DNA of 64,000 nt from Lucinisca nassula (GCA_963580285.1 OY757011.1:203191644-203255643); one strand, 5' to 3'; counted from the stretch's first letter, positions 1 through 10,900 are shown. Numbers and translations are program-made. The notes: generated by a model not told the origin, from the sequence alone.

Positions 1-89
1 AAGAACCACAACCCCGTTTGCCAGGGTATTCTAGTTATCCCCCAGACCATAAGATGTGTTGCTGGTACATGGAATAGTTAATTCAACGC

Positions 90-1010
90 CGCGAAGCGGA
101 GCGGGGATAATAGGAATGAACTTCGTCTGTCCATCTGTCCGTCCGTTCGCCCCGTCCGTCCGTCTGTCTGTTCGTAACACTTTCTTGTCCGCTCCATATC
201 GCTTGATAGATTTTCGTTAATCTTTGGTAAAGTATTCGTCGTTGTGAGCTGATGTGCAGGATCCATAAATGAACCATGCAGACTCAAGGTCAAGGTCACG
301 AGTTTGAACCTTTGAATTTTGTGTCTGTTCCATATCTCCTTTACCCTTGGAAGGATTTTCATTAACCTTTGGCCACATATTCTTTTCAGTGAGCTGATGA
401 GCAGAACCCGGCATAAATGAATCATACCGACACCAGGTCAAGGTCACATTTAAAGGTCTCGAGTTTGAAACTTTGAATTTTGTGTCCCTTGCTTATCTCC
501 TTAACCCTTCAAAGGATTTTCATTAAACTTTGGTCAAATACCCCCTCATTGAGCTGATGTGCATAACCCATAAATGCACTATATCGTGTCAAGGTCACAG
601 TTGAAGGTCTCGAGTTAGAAACTTCGTATTTTGTGTCCGTTTCATATCTCCTTTACCCCTGGAAGGATTTTCATTAAACTTTCGTCAAAACACCCCTCAG
701 TGAGCTGATGTGCAGAACCCATAAATTACTCAAGGTCACGAGTTTGAAACTTTGAATTTTGTATCCGTTTCATATCTCCTTTACCCCTGGAAGGATTTTC
801 ATAAAAGTTTGGTGTAATATCCCCCCCCCCCCCCTAGCTGAGCTGATGTGCAGAACCCATAAATACAACATACAAACTCAAGGTCAAGGTCACAGGTGAA
901 GGTCACGAATTTGAAACTTGGAAATTTGTGTCCGTTCCATATCTCCTTTACCCTCGAAGGATTTTCATTAAACTTTTGTGAAATATCACCCTCGGTAAGC
1001 TGATGTGACG
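90..1010 (-). repeat. Tandem-unit element T1, six diverged units
   Basis: Six copies of a unit containing AAGGATTTTCATTAAACTTT start near 212, 353, 515, 663, 791 and 957, so the period drifts between about 128 and 166 bp. Each unit also carries GAGCTGATGTGCAGAACCCA and 'aaggtcaaggtcac'. The left edge (about 95-175) is a CGTCCGTCCG/CTGTCTGT tract, the kind of tract that ends such elements, so the element probably reads right to left. The right edge is cut by the next element. No coding capacity; the open frames here only translate the repeat. Confidence 0.8.
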
Positions 1011-3107
1011 ACGAGTTGAGCTTTTGGGATCACTTTTCGTCCGTCGTCCGTGCGTGCGTTCGGACGTCCGTCCGTAAACAATTTCTGCAAACGACATCTC
1101 CTTCTAAACCACTGATTGGATTTTGACCATACTTCACAGCAATGATCCTTAGTTGGTCCCCTTTCAAAGTTGATCAAATACTTCCGGTTCGTTGCACATC
1201 TACGTCACATGAGCCAAAAGAAAAAGCATTTTTTTCACAGAAAAAAAAAAATCTTCTTCTCTGAAACCACAAGGCCCAGGTCTTTGATATTTGGTATGAA
1301 GCTTCATCTAGTGGACCCCTACCACGATTGTTCAATTTACAGTGCTGGGGCCAAAAATGCCCCTGCTCCGGAGCCCTTGGGTTTTATATAGATTTATACA
1401 GGGAAAATCTTTAAAAATCTTCTTCTCTGACACCACAATGCCTAGGTCTATGTTTGGTGTGAAATTTCATCTAGTGGGCCTCTACCAAGATTGTTCAAAT
1501 TATAGCCCTGGCTTATATAGGGAAAATCTTTAAAAAATATTCTCCTCTAAATCCGCAAGGCCCAGGACTTTGATATTTGGTATGAAGCTTCATCTAATGG
1601 ACCTCTACCACGATTGTTCAAATTACAGCCCTTATACAAGACTTATATAGGGAAAATCTTAAAAAATCTATTTCTGTGAAACCACAAGGCCTAGGTCTTT
1701 GATATTTGGTATGAAATTTATATCTAGTTGACCTCTATTAAGATTGTACACATTATAGCCCTGGGGTCAAAAATGTCCCCGCTCAAATCATATAAAAACC
1801 TTGTTTACATTCTAGAGACCGCAATATTTAGCTCACCTGAGCAAAGCTCAAGGTGAGCTTTGGTGACCACCTTTTGTCCATCGTAAGTGCATTGTGCATC
1901 ATTCATCATGCGACGTGCGTCGTCAACATCTACCTTGTTCATCCTCTAGAGACCACAATTTTGCTTCAATCTTCATGAAACTTTACTAGAATGTTTGCCT
2001 TGATGATATCTGGGTCAATTTCGAATATGGGTCATATCAGGTGACAAACTCGGTCCAGGTCTTTGATATTTGGTATGAAGCTTCATCTAGTGGACCCCTA
2101 CCAAGATTGTTCAAATTATAGTGCTGGGGCCAAAAATGCCCCCCCCCCCGCCCGGGGCCCTTTGGTTTTACATAGGCTTACATAGGGAAAATCTTTAAAA
2201 ATCTTCTTCCCTGAAACCGCAAGGCCCAGCTAGGTTTTTGATTTTTGGTTTAAAGCTTCATCTTGTGGACCTCTACCAAGATTTTTCAAATTATAGCCCT
2301 CGGACCCAAAATGCCCCCGCTCCAGGGCCCTTTGGTTATACATAGACTTATATATGGAAAATCTTGAAAAATCTCCTTCTCTGAAACCACAAGACCTAGG
2401 TCTTTGATATTTGGTATGAAGCTTCATCTAGTGGACCTCTACCAAGATAGTTCAAATTATAGCCCTGAGACCAAAATTGCCCCCGACTCTGGACCCTATG
2501 GTTTTACATAGACTTATAAAGGGAAATCTTTAAACATCTTCTTCTCTGAAACTACTAGGCCCAGGTCTTTGATATTTGGTATGGAGCTTCATCTGGTGGA
2601 CCTCTATCAAGATTGTTCAAATTAAAGTCCTGGGGCCACAAATGCCCCCGCCCCGGGGCGCTTTGGTTTTACATAGACTTATATAGAGATAATCTTTGAA
2701 AATCTTCTTCTCTAAAACAGCAAGGCCAAGGTCTTTGATATTTGGTGTGAAGCTTCAGCAAGTGGACCTATATCAATATTGTTTAAATTAAGGCCCTGTG
2801 GCCAAAAATGCCCCGTCCCGGGGCCATTTGGTTTTGCCTAGGCTTATGTAGGGAATAATCTTCTTCTATGAAACCCAAAGGACGAGGTTTTGATATTTGG
2901 TGTGTAGCTTCATCTTGTGGACCTTTGCCAAGACTGTTCAAATTATAGCCTTTGTTGATATTTGGTATGAAGCTTCACCCCTTTTAGACCTCCCCCAACA
3001 TTATGCACATTATAGCCCTGGGGCCAATAATGGCCCTCCCCGTGCCCACTTGTTATGCTATGGATCAGGTGAGCGATCCAGGGCCATCATGGCCCTCTTG
3101 TTTCAGC
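1011..3107 (-). mobile_element. T-element T2, minus-oriented, ~165 bp units
   Basis: About ten units with TTTGATATTTGGTATGAAGC recur near 1283, 1569, 1698, 2062, 2236, 2403, 2568, 2733, 2889 and 2953. Read on the minus strand the element starts at about 3104 with AAACAAGAGGGCCATGATGG, which folds on itself (hairpin arms AGGGCCAT/ATGGCCCT, 3080-3096), followed by GCTCACCTGA. It ends at about 1012-1075 in GTTGAGCTTTTGGGATCAC plus a CGTCCGTCCG tract. The same start and end modules frame other arrays in this window (14257-16806, 51277-53083). Classing it with pearl/Helentron-like non-autonomous elements is inference. Confidence 0.7.
1833..2055 (-). mobile_element. Nested terminal module of the T3 family inside T2
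   Basis: This block is the reverse complement of the internal end module at about 14600-14816. It has GCTCACCTGAGCAAAGCTCA, a GGTGATCAC-like stretch, 'gacgcacgtcgtcaac' and one unit with 'cctctagagaccacaatttt'. It interrupts the T2 unit array, so a T3-type end was inserted or exchanged into T2. Confidence 0.7.
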
Positions 3108-3668
3108 ATTATAACGCCTTCTGATTCGCGTTACTACGCCTTTTCTTTCGCGTTATTACGCCTTTCTTGTGCGTTACTACGCCTTTTGATTCGCGTGACA
3201 ACGCCTTTTGATTCGCGTTAGTACGCCTTTATTTGCGTTACTACGCCTTTTTTGCGTTACTTCGCCTTTCTTTTGCGTTATTACGCCTTTTTGCGCGTTA
3301 CTACGCCTTTCTTTGGCGTTACTACGCCTTTTGATTCGCGTTACTACGCCATTCGTTTGCGTTACTACACCTTTTTTCGCGTTACTACACCATTCTGTTG
3401 CGTTACTACGCCTTTTGATTTGCATTACTACGCCTTTTTTATTGCGTTACTACGCCTTTTTCGCGTTTATACACCTTTCTTTTGCGTAACTACGCCTTTA
3501 TTTTGCGTTTCTACGCCTTTCGTTTGCGTTACTACGCCTTTTTTCGCGTTATTGCGCCTTTCTTTTGCGTTACTACGCCTTTTGATTCGCGTTCCTACGC
3601 CATTCTTTTGCGTTATTACGCCTTTTTTCGCGTTACTACGCCTTTTGTTTCGCGTTACTACGCCTTTA
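3108..3668. repeat. ~20-22 bp minisatellite, GCGTTACTACGCCTTT
   Basis: About 27 copies of GCGTTACTACGCCTTTTTTT with small length changes (variants insert TTGATTC before GCG). Each unit holds GCGT-TACT-ACGC, a 4 bp stem with a 4 nt loop. The array begins directly beside the CAAGAG end of T2. Open frames on both strands give periodic peptides such as RYYAF and VTTPF; these are repeat translations, not genes. Confidence 0.95.
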
Positions 3669-3950
3669 TAAAATTTTATTTTCTCATACCTGAGCCTATT
3701 AGGCTTTCGTAACAACCATATCCGAGAATAGAGATATTCAATATTTCAATTCAAATGATGTGTCTAAATATACTAAGACTTTAAATAAGTAAGAATTATT
3801 TGAATGTAGAAATACGTCGTTATATTGTGTAAGAAGTGATTGGGAAACTGCTTGATGTCAGCAATATGGAAATGTAATACATTTGAAAAAAAGAAAGAAT
3901 CAAGTCAAAGTCATAGAAATAGAACTGCGTAATTAGAGATATGCGTTTAT
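3669..3950. other. No feature seen
   Basis: AT-rich sequence between the minisatellite and the HpC copy. I see no open frame, repeat unit or hairpin that I can support. Confidence 0.5.
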
Positions 3951-4207
3951 TAACCCTGAAAATGCCAATCACGACAATTGTCGTCTGCTTTGCCATCTGC
4001 CGGTTAACTTAAAAATATTTTGCTTTGCAAACAGTGTGGACCCAGATCAGACTGCTCCTGTACTGCTCCTGTAGGAGCAGTCTGATCTGAGCCCACACTG
4101 TTTGTCTGTATGCAAAAGTATTTTTAAAATGTTTGCAAAAAAAATCAACAGACGACATAAGCAGTCGACATTTTCAGATGTAGTTTTTCTCGGTGTCTTA
4201 AGGGTTA
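3951..4207. mobile_element. HpC element, full copy with terminal repeats
   Basis: The ends TAACCCTGAAAATGCC and GTGTCTTAAGGGTTA form an imperfect terminal inverted repeat. The core (about 4027-4107) is a long hairpin with arms CAAACAGTGTGGACCCAGAT and ATCTGAGCCCACACTGTTTG, and the loop itself repeats CTGCTCCTGTA. Flanks carry CAGACGAC-type motifs on both sides. This copy defines the full ~257 bp extent of the family. There is no coding capacity, so it is a non-autonomous, MITE-like element. Confidence 0.8.
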
Positions 4208-4245
4208 AATAAAAGGGGTTTAATCGGTAGAGTTTATCAATACCA

Positions 4246-4472
4246 TGCTGACTCTTAGTCATTAGGTCTCTCACCGCCGTGGGTTCGAGCCTCGCTCGGG
4301 TCACGTGTGAGACGCCAAGTTCTGCAACGGAAGGTCAGGTGGTTTTTCTCCGGGTACTCCGGTTTTCGCCCACCTATGATTAACGATCGGCTCGATATGA
4401 GTGAAATAATCTTGAAAGGGCCGTAAAACCCAAACCGGCCGTAAAACCCAAACCAAAAAAAAAAAAAAAAAA
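4246..4472 (+). mobile_element. tRNA-headed SINE S2 with 12 bp target duplication
   Basis: A polymerase III B-box-like GGGTTCGAGCC is followed by a body shared with copies at about 30319 and 60473 (TGAGACGCCAAGTTCT, ATAATCTTGAAAGG) and an oligo(A) tail. TTATCAATACCA occurs at 4234-4245 and again at 4473-4484, a perfect 12 bp target-site duplication marking a LINE-driven insertion. The tRNA head is 5'-truncated: the A-box half seen in the 60473 copy is missing. Confidence 0.85.
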
Positions 4473-4543
4473 TTATCAATACCAAGATCCAGTGTCCAAT
4501 AAATAAATAAATACTATATTTTTTTATCGGGATTATGATTACT

Positions 4544-5777
4544 GCACGACCCGCAGAAAAAGCGACCGACTGAAGTCGGTTGATTTTCTAAGAGTGCCCT
4601 AAAATCACCGTGTCATTCGGTCATTCTGTCAGTCTGTCAGTCCGTCCGTAACCCGTTTGTGAAAATTGGTGATAGTGACTTAACCGCTTGGAATATTTAA
4701 ACAATTTTTGGCATACTGAGAGATATCAATGAGATCTAACCAATGAACTTGCGAAATATAACATTCCATTTAGTATAGCCTCGCCGAGGCGAAAAATCCG
4801 TAACTCGTTTGTGAAAATTGGCGATAGTGACCTAATCGCTCGGAATATTTAAACAATTTTTGGCATACTGATAGATATCCATGAGATCTAACCAATGGAC
4901 TTGCGAAATATTACATTCCATTTAGTATAGCATCGCCGAGGCGAAAAATGTGAAAATTTTCGAACTGCTTCTCCTCGGAAACCGTTGGGCCGATTCAAGT
5001 CAAATTTCATATGGAGCCTCTATGGGATGGGGCTACCAAAATTTGCTCATGAGGTCCAGCTCACATGACCAAAATGGCCGCCCAGCCATATATGGTCTGT
5101 CTGTCTGTCCGTCCGTAACCCGTTTGTGAAAATTGGTGATAGTGACTTAACCGCTTTGAAAATTTAAACAATGTTTGGCATACTGATAGATATCAATGAG
5201 ATCTAACCAATGAACTTGCGAAATATTACATTCCATTTAGTATAGCCACGCAGAGGCGAAAAATGTGAAAATTTTCGAACTGCTTCTCCTCGGAAACCGT
5301 TGGGCTGATTGAAGTCAAATTTCATATGGAGCCCCTATGGGATGGGGGGGAAACCAAAATTTGCTCATGGGTCCAGGTCACATGACCAAAATGGCCGCCA
5401 AGCCATATATGGTAAAAAACCTTCAAAAATAGCCTTCTCCAGAACCACTGGGCAGATTTCCACGAAACTTGATAAATGGCATCTGGGGCGTAGGCCCATC
5501 ATAAATTGCTAAAATGGTGACCCTGGGTTGACCTTGACCTTCCTTGTGCCTAGGTCAAACTTTGACACATATGCTTTTGTATTGGAAAATGTGAGAATGC
5601 ATTTTATCTTGCAAACCATTCAGAATACAGTACTAAAGTATAAGATATATTTTTGCTCCTTACGATAAGGCGCATTTATTGGGGGAACCGTTTTAGGTCC
5701 AGGTCACATGACCAAAATGGCCGCCATACCCATATATGGTAACACTCATAAAGCTAAAAGCATCCGGCGGGTCGTGC
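4544..5777. mobile_element. Tandem-unit element with 11 bp perfect TIRs
   Basis: GCACGACCCGC at 4544-4554 and GCGGGTCGTGC at 5767-5777 are perfect inverted repeats. Just inside the left end is a hairpin CCGACTGAAGTCGG; just outside the right end is CTTCAGCTGAAG. Inside are three to four long units with GTGAAAATTGGTGATAGTGA (near 4660, 4805, 5124), TGACCAAAATGGCCGCC (near 5067, 5385, 5710) and GCCTCGCCGAGGC hairpins. A CTGTCTGTCCGTCCG tract also recurs. No transposase frame; non-autonomous. Confidence 0.75.
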
Positions 5778-5805
5778 ACTTCAGCTGAAGTACTGGTTTT
5801 CTCAG

Positions 5806-5880
5806 CAATGGCGACGTCGCCGCATCTGTGCGTGGGTTCGAATCGCAGTCAAAGCACAATAAATAAATAAATGAATAGTG
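5806..5880 (+). mobile_element. Short tRNA-derived insertion with (AATA)n tail
   Basis: Contains GTGGGTTCGAATCGCAGTC, the T-arm/B-box half of a tRNA, followed by an AATAAATAAATAAATG tail. TTTCTCAG flanks it at 5798-5805 and 5881-5888, an 8 bp target duplication. It looks like a 5'-truncated SINE. Confidence 0.65.
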
Positions 5881-5888
5881 TTTCTCAG

Positions 5889-6211
5889 AATTGAAGCAAA
5901 TATCAAATTGTGTCTTTGATACAATTTATACCGAGAACGACCCGAATCGAAAGAAGGAATTTTTCGCGGTATGGCCGTTCTCTTACGCGATACAAATAAT
6001 AATTACAACATAAGGCAGTATCAGGGTACCTAAGTGCCTCTGTATAGCAGTGTGGCAATATCCCCTCAAGCCCTGGTCGGCAATCCATCTAGGAGAAACA
6101 AAAATCTACATATCTGGGCTGGCTATGTTCCGCCTATGTAAAGTCTGCTTCGGCAGCTGGGGCGAAGTCAAACAACTGCCAAAGCGAGGATGCAGCAGGA
6201 TGTTGTGGAAC
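5889..6211. other. Unassigned sequence
   Basis: No repeat family shared with the rest of the window and no recognisable product. Open frames of 60-66 codons overlap on both strands without domain signs. Confidence 0.4.
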
Positions 6212-6497
6212 CACCACGAAACATGCCTATATGAGTTTGACCCCCCTTGAACCCCACTTTTATATATAGTAAAACTGGGGTTTACAGGGGGTAAACCTTA
6301 TTTTTCTTATTTCTGCTCTAAAATATAGATTGTGGGTACTCGTTAGAACCGCCTCATTGTTCAAAGGCTCGAACGAGTACCCACAATCTATATTTTGATC
6401 AGAAATAAGAAAAAAAAAACTTTTTTTTCATCTTACCATTTGCTTTTTTTCGGCGGTACAGTTTACAATGTATTTGTATAGGCGTGTGTTCGTAATG
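6212..6497 (+). mobile_element. PalM copy
   Basis: The left part has CTTGAACCCCACTTTTATAT and AACTGGGGTTTACAGGGG; the palindrome arms are ATAGATTGTGGGTACTCGTT / AACGAGTACCCACAATCTAT; the right end is TTTGTATAGGCGTGTGTTCG then TAATG. The central GAGGCGG half is altered to TTCAAAGGCTCG, so the hairpin tip is damaged while the outer arms are intact. Confidence 0.85.
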
Positions 6498-7040
6498 AAA
6501 GAGAGCACAACAAGGACCTAATTAAGGTGTAACTATACCAAATTTAGTGACACACAGAGAAGGCTTTCTGATATTTATTCTTCACCAGTGTGTCTCAACC
6601 CCAAAGTTCTGAAACCGAAACGGATGATGGACAAGACCCGGAAAGCACAACACATATACACCTCCGAGCATACACCGACCGACGTAACCCATGGGACAGG
6701 TCAACTGGAGGCATCAGGCAAGAGACGAAAACATGGTCCACACTCCACGGAAGTCCCGGGCTTCAGGAAGGAGATGTCCAAAGTAGCGGGACTTGCAAAA
6801 TTAAATTATAACAAAAAGTGGCAACCAAATCCGCTAAGATCCATGTCTCACCTGACAAGTGAGTCGTAGTTTTGGAAAATTTAGAATTTTATACTGCAAA
6901 AATTAAAGATATATAATATAGTTATTTAAATCAGTACTTGAGAACTGACGTAAATATCTAAAGAAGTCATAGCCTTCCATTGCAACCAGGATAAGCTCTA
7001 GATGTCTTGACACTGTATTGCCTAATGTGGTTGACTGCGC
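6498..7040. other. Unassigned, possibly upstream part of LINE-A
   Basis: Two overlapping plus-strand frames (6588-6869 and 6590-6811) have polar composition but no motif I recognise. The stretch lies just upstream of endonuclease-like LINE-A sequence, so it could be the element's 5' region. That is a positional guess only. Confidence 0.3.
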
Positions 7041-8004
7041 GCTTGTCCCTCACTATAATCCTCCTGGGGGACTTCCATGCTAGCGGAACCACAGACCATC
7101 AAACCTGGTAAGGAGTGTTTGGGTCAAAAGGAGAAATAAAGTGCAATTGCCTACTCTTTTTGAGGAAGTGTGATAAGCATGACTTGTTGATCACTAACAG
7201 TCTTCCCTGTGTCAACTCTCGTCTTGGATGATTCCTCGCTCCGAACACTGGCATATCATTGATTATGCCATAGAATAAAGGTGGGACAGACAGGATGTTG
7301 CATCACAGATGAAAGAAAACACGTCAAAAATTCACGACATCTCTCTGCTGTCGTGTTCGTAATAATGTTCTTGCACGAAACGGGGAATGATGTTCGAGCC
7401 TGCACTGCAACCACAAGGAGACTCGATGTCTATAAGCTGAAACAAGACTCCAAGAGGCAAGCCTTCATCCTTTATATCTGCAGCTGTTTAGATGCAATGG
7501 AACTCGGTTTCGACGATCCAGACACGAGTGGAACAAATTTCAGAGCACTATTCGATCTTCAGCTCTCATCAATGGATTCCCTAGGACCAGTATCTCTTAA
7601 ACACGAAGAATGATGAAAACATTCAGGGACACCTTGAAGAGAAACACAAAAATAGAAGGTATAGCTCGGTAACTAAAAACGCCGCCTATTGATTAAAAGG
7701 CAAGGAAGTCTGGTAAGACTACGGGATGAACAATCAGTCTGATGAACGGATATGCATAAGTTCTTTGATTCGCCAAGACAGTTTATGGTCCCCAGAGGTT
7801 ACGAACCACCCCTCTCATCAGAGCAGCAGTAATCCGTTGCTTGACGAGTTCCCAGCCGTCGCTGAAACATGGAAAGCTGCATGTATAAAACGTCTGTCAT
7901 CTGGAAATGCTCCAGGATCAAACGCAATACCAGCTGGGAGATACTCCGGTTTCAAAGAAACAGACAGAGGTATTTCACATTGTGGAGAAATGAAACCATC
8001 CCTC

Positions 8005-8088
8005 GGCAAACCTCGTGATGCCGGACAGTGACCCTTGGGACAGATTTTTCCATCCACCCCTCACACCCATATAAGATTCTTATATGCT
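8005..8088 (+). mobile_element. Half of a foldback element inside LINE-A
   Basis: CGTGATGCCGGACAGTGACC followed by CCCCTCACACCCATATAAGA matches the right arm of the complete foldback at 32700-32853. The left arm is missing. It splits LINE-A reverse-transcriptase sequence. Confidence 0.7.
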
Positions 8089-8344
8089 TATCACGCTCAA
8101 AGATGCTTCCCATGACGTCGACAAATGTATACATGTTAGCTATCGTGGATGGAAGCTTCACAATTTAAGAAGGCTTCAAGCCAAATCCAAGGTGCAGACA
8201 TAGGTGCCAGACTAGTTCCTCTTCGCTGATGACATGACAAAGGCGAAGATACAAAAGGTACAGATCAAGTAACTGACTCCTGTGACAATCTGACCTCAAA
8301 TCAGTATAGAAAGACCAAGATGGTTTATCAATATAGAATATCAA

Positions 8345-8745
8345 TATAGAAGACAATGATCATGAATCGCTACAATTAACCCACATCTACCATCAGAGAC
8401 ACCAAAGGGAAAGAAAAACAAACAATGGAACAACCAGACCCTAATGGAAACATCAATAGCGGATAGCTACAAAATGGCCAAATGGCTATCCAAAACAAAA
8501 TAATATAAGTGGTACAGACACTCTAATACAAGCCATAACAAAAATAAACCGCGACAGAAGAACTGCCTTGGAACGGTCAGTGAAACGAATTCCACTGGGG
8601 GTGGGGGTGTTAATCGATTTTACGTGACCAAAATCCTCGCCCTTACTTCAGTCGCGATTTAGACAAATAATTTGTGCAGTCCGCATGAAGGCCCCCTAAC
8701 CCATCAGTGCAAAATCTCAGTGAACACAAAAATCAAACAAACAAG
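8345..8745 (-). mobile_element. LINE-B 3' region, minus strand, inside LINE-A
   Basis: Reverse complement of the 3' region of the LINE-B copy at 34458-35605. Shared blocks are GATCATGAATCGCTACAATT, ACCCTAATGGAAACATCA, GGCCAAATGGCTATCC, AAATAAACCGCGACAGAAG and GTCGCGATTTAGACAAATAA. LINE-A coding sequence resumes at about 8750 (ATCACAGAG..GGTAAAGGATTGTAAGTGG), so LINE-B jumped into an older LINE-A. Confidence 0.75.
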
Positions 8746-8991
8746 CCTTACAAAGAGCCAAACATCACAGAGAAAGGTAAAGGATTGTAAGTGGTAGAAA
8801 AGTTCATCTACCTTGGAAGAACATTGTCAAGAGTCCTGCACATTGAAGTCAATGCCAGGACTACTAAAGCCGAAACATCACTTGGCCGACTACATGTTAA
8901 AGGTTGGGATCGAAATGAAATCAGACTTACCATTGCCTCTACTTCTATTAAGGGTGGATGGTTCTAATCTTGTTGTGTATCATTATACTTA

Positions 8992-8999
8992 TTCTTCTT

Positions 9000-9030
<31 letters not shown>

Positions 9031-9079
9031 TTATTATTATTATTATTGTTATCATTATTATTATTATTATTATTATTCA
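8992..9079 (+). repeat. (TTC)n-(ATT)n microsatellite
   Basis: A run of about 13 TTC repeats passes into ATT/ATC repeats. It lies in a block (8931-9249) that separates two LINE-A segments and has no counterpart in the second LINE-A copy. Confidence 0.95.
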
Positions 9080-9625
9080 TTTAATTATCATTACTTGTTT
9101 GTGTCTGTTGCACCGTAATCGACTCTTGTGGGGGAAAAGGGGGTTGGTTCCTCATTGTTAGTTACTCTTCCTATTGGTGTCATTGGTAGGCTGTAAACTT
9201 TGATTATTGATTCTTCTGGGCAGGCATCTAATTCTATACTTTTGGCACAAGCTAAAAGTCCACAGTGCTGAGGTGCTGCGATAGTGTTATACGCATATCA
9301 AACGTGGAAGGTTTGCCAACGGCACGCCAAAAGACTGAACCACTTACAAATAAGCTGCCTTGACTGGCGAAACAGGATTTTAGAGACAGAAGTCTTGTAA
9401 AGTGTACAAACTCTCCTGAAACTGGCACAGTTAAGATGGGCAGGCCATGATACCAAGTTGCCTAAGGAACGTTTGCCAAATAAAATCCTCTCCGGGCAAA
9501 CGTTCACATAGTGGTCGGAAAATGCACGGACACCTACAAAGCCTTCCTAAATGACTTCAACATACCAAGAAAGTCGCTGGAAAAAAGCGCAAGGTTTAAG
9601 CAAAGTGGCGAGGCCTCATCAGACT

Positions 9626-9903
9626 CATCACGTGAACATGTCCGTGAAATAAACATCCCCATAAACCTCATTTTATATGGAGAAAACTGGGGTTTACAGG
9701 GGTATACATTATTTTTCTTATTTCTGTTCCAAGACATAGGTTGTGGGTACTCGTTAGAACCGCCTCAATGCGGCGGTTCTAACGAACTCCCACAACCTAT
9801 GTTGGCAGTAAAAATAAGACAAATATCAGGGATTTTCATACGAAAAGTAGCCATTTTGAAGATGTAAAAAGCCACTATGTCGTACGTGTGTGTTATCGTA
9901 ATG
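9626..9903 (+). mobile_element. PalM copy, CACGTGAACA subfamily, inside LINE-A
   Basis: Left end CATCACGTGAACATGTCCGT; hairpin arms GGTTGTGGGTACTCGTTAGA and its complement around CGCCTCAATGCGGCG; right end GTGTGTTATCGTAATG. LINE-A sequence lies on both sides, so this PalM is younger than the LINE-A insertion. Confidence 0.85.
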
Positions 9904-10033
9904 AGTGAATGAGGCAGAGACAATCAGCGAAGCCGAGCAGAAACGTGTTCTGTGAAAAGCTAGAGCTAAGACACTACCAACAGAGCGCCCTTCAGCTGAT
10001 CTGTCATGCTCTATCTGCAGCAGACAGGTAAAT

Positions 10034-10311
10034 CATTACGAAAACACGCCTATACAAATACATTGTAAATTTTATCGCCGGAAAAAAGGAAAAAAATAAG
10101 ATGAAAAAGTATTACATTTTCCTTATTTCTGCTCAAAATATAGATTGTGGGTACGTTAGAACTGCCTCATCGAGGCGGTTCTAACGAGTGCCCTGCATTT
10201 ATATTTCGGAGCGGAAATAAGAAAAGTAAGCTTTACCCCTGCAAACACCAATTTTACAATATAAAAGTGGGGTTCAAGGGGGTCAAATTATATAGGCGTG
10301 CTTTCGTGATG
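10034..10311 (-). mobile_element. PalM copy, 278 bp
   Basis: Left end CATTACGAAAACACGCCTAT, right end ATATAGGCGTGCTTTCGTGA then TG: a terminal inverted repeat of about 20 bp. The hairpin centre is GAACTGCCTCATCGAGGCGGTTC. It sits where LINE-A zinc-finger sequence (CSICSRQ) breaks off. Confidence 0.85.
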
Positions 10312-10441
10312 AGAAGCGAAGGCAATGACCAGGAATCGATATAACGAACCCACACCTCTCATCAGAGACACAAAAGGGAAAGAATAACTAGACCCTAATG
10401 GAAACATCAACAGCAAAATGGTTAGATATAAGCCCCACAGT
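10312..10441 (-). mobile_element. LINE-B 3' terminal fragment, minus
   Basis: Begins at the PalM end with GAAGCGAAGGCAATGACCAG, the reverse complement of the LINE-B 3' end, and continues with ACCCTAATGGAAACATCA. Copies of the same tail lie at 8345, 23478, 35041 and 61325. Confidence 0.7.
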
Positions 10442-10455
10442 ACACACCTTTTACT

Positions 10456-10763
10456 CGGCCCCCGCCCATAGGGGATTGAAGAAATATATGGGCTGCATGA
10501 TGCTTCCACGCAGAGCTGAATCTGGCCCGCACACTAGTACTGGTAAACCGCTTAGAGGATCTAAGCCTGTCCAGGAACCGCGGTGCGAGGCGGACCGTCA
10601 GTGCTAATAAACCCTATTGGTTTCATTGGGCGACAGGGCTTGAGATGTCAATTCATCTCAATGTCGGGTAAAAGTCCCACAAAATTGGAAGCAACGTCTC
10701 CAAAATGACCTTTACAGTGTTGACGGGGACGTTAAACCTCAAATCAAACAAACAAACAAACAA
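10456..10763 (+). mobile_element. S1 retroposon, full copy with 14 bp target duplication
   Basis: ACACACCTTTTACT is present at 10442-10455 and again at 10764-10777, immediately after the (CAAA)n tail: a perfect 14 bp target-site duplication. The element starts CGGCCCCCGCCCAT and contains GGGCTGCATGATGCTTCCAC, GAGGATCTAAGCCTG, ATAAACCCTATTGGTTTCAT and GACGGGGACGTTAAACCTCA before the tail. No clear A and B boxes and no coding region. This copy fixes orientation and both ends of the family. Confidence 0.9.
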
Positions 10764-10900
10764 ACACACCTTTTACTGACCTTCCAAGGCGGTTCTTCTG
10801 TTGCGGACTTTTATTGACTTCTCTTCAGTCAGAACTGAGGGCTACGCAATATTATGTAATGAAATGATAGTCCTCAGTAATCAAGAATAAATGCCTTTAA

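Larger units (their letters stand above)
7045..10033 (+). pseudogene. LINE-A non-LTR retrotransposon, decayed and interrupted
   Basis: Translated pieces line up in LINE order. About 7060-7265 gives an APE-type endonuclease (LLGDFHA, then PRSEHWHIIDYA). 7400-7613 gives RRLDVYKLKQDSKRQAF and MDSLGPVS. 7840-7990 gives NPLLDEFPAV and SSGNAPG. 8140-8330 gives LRRLQAKSKVQT and the catalytic-box FADD. 8785-8930 gives FIYLGRTLSR. 9250-9650 gives a thumb/C-terminal stretch (QLRWAGH-like; DFNIP). 9930-10030 ends in CSICSRQ, the start of the family's C-terminal C2H2 finger. Stops and frameshifts occur throughout. It is interrupted by a foldback arm (8005-8088), a LINE-B tail (8345-8745), a microsatellite block (8931-9249) and a PalM (9626-9903). 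Confidence 0.85.

Noticed and set aside
3177..3715. Open frames in the GCGTTACTACGCC minisatellite
   Set aside because: Several frames on both strands are open only because of the repeat period; the peptides are periodic with no domain.
8813..9161. Serine/tyrosine-rich and isoleucine-rich proteins
   Set aside because: They are translations of the TTC/ATT microsatellite.
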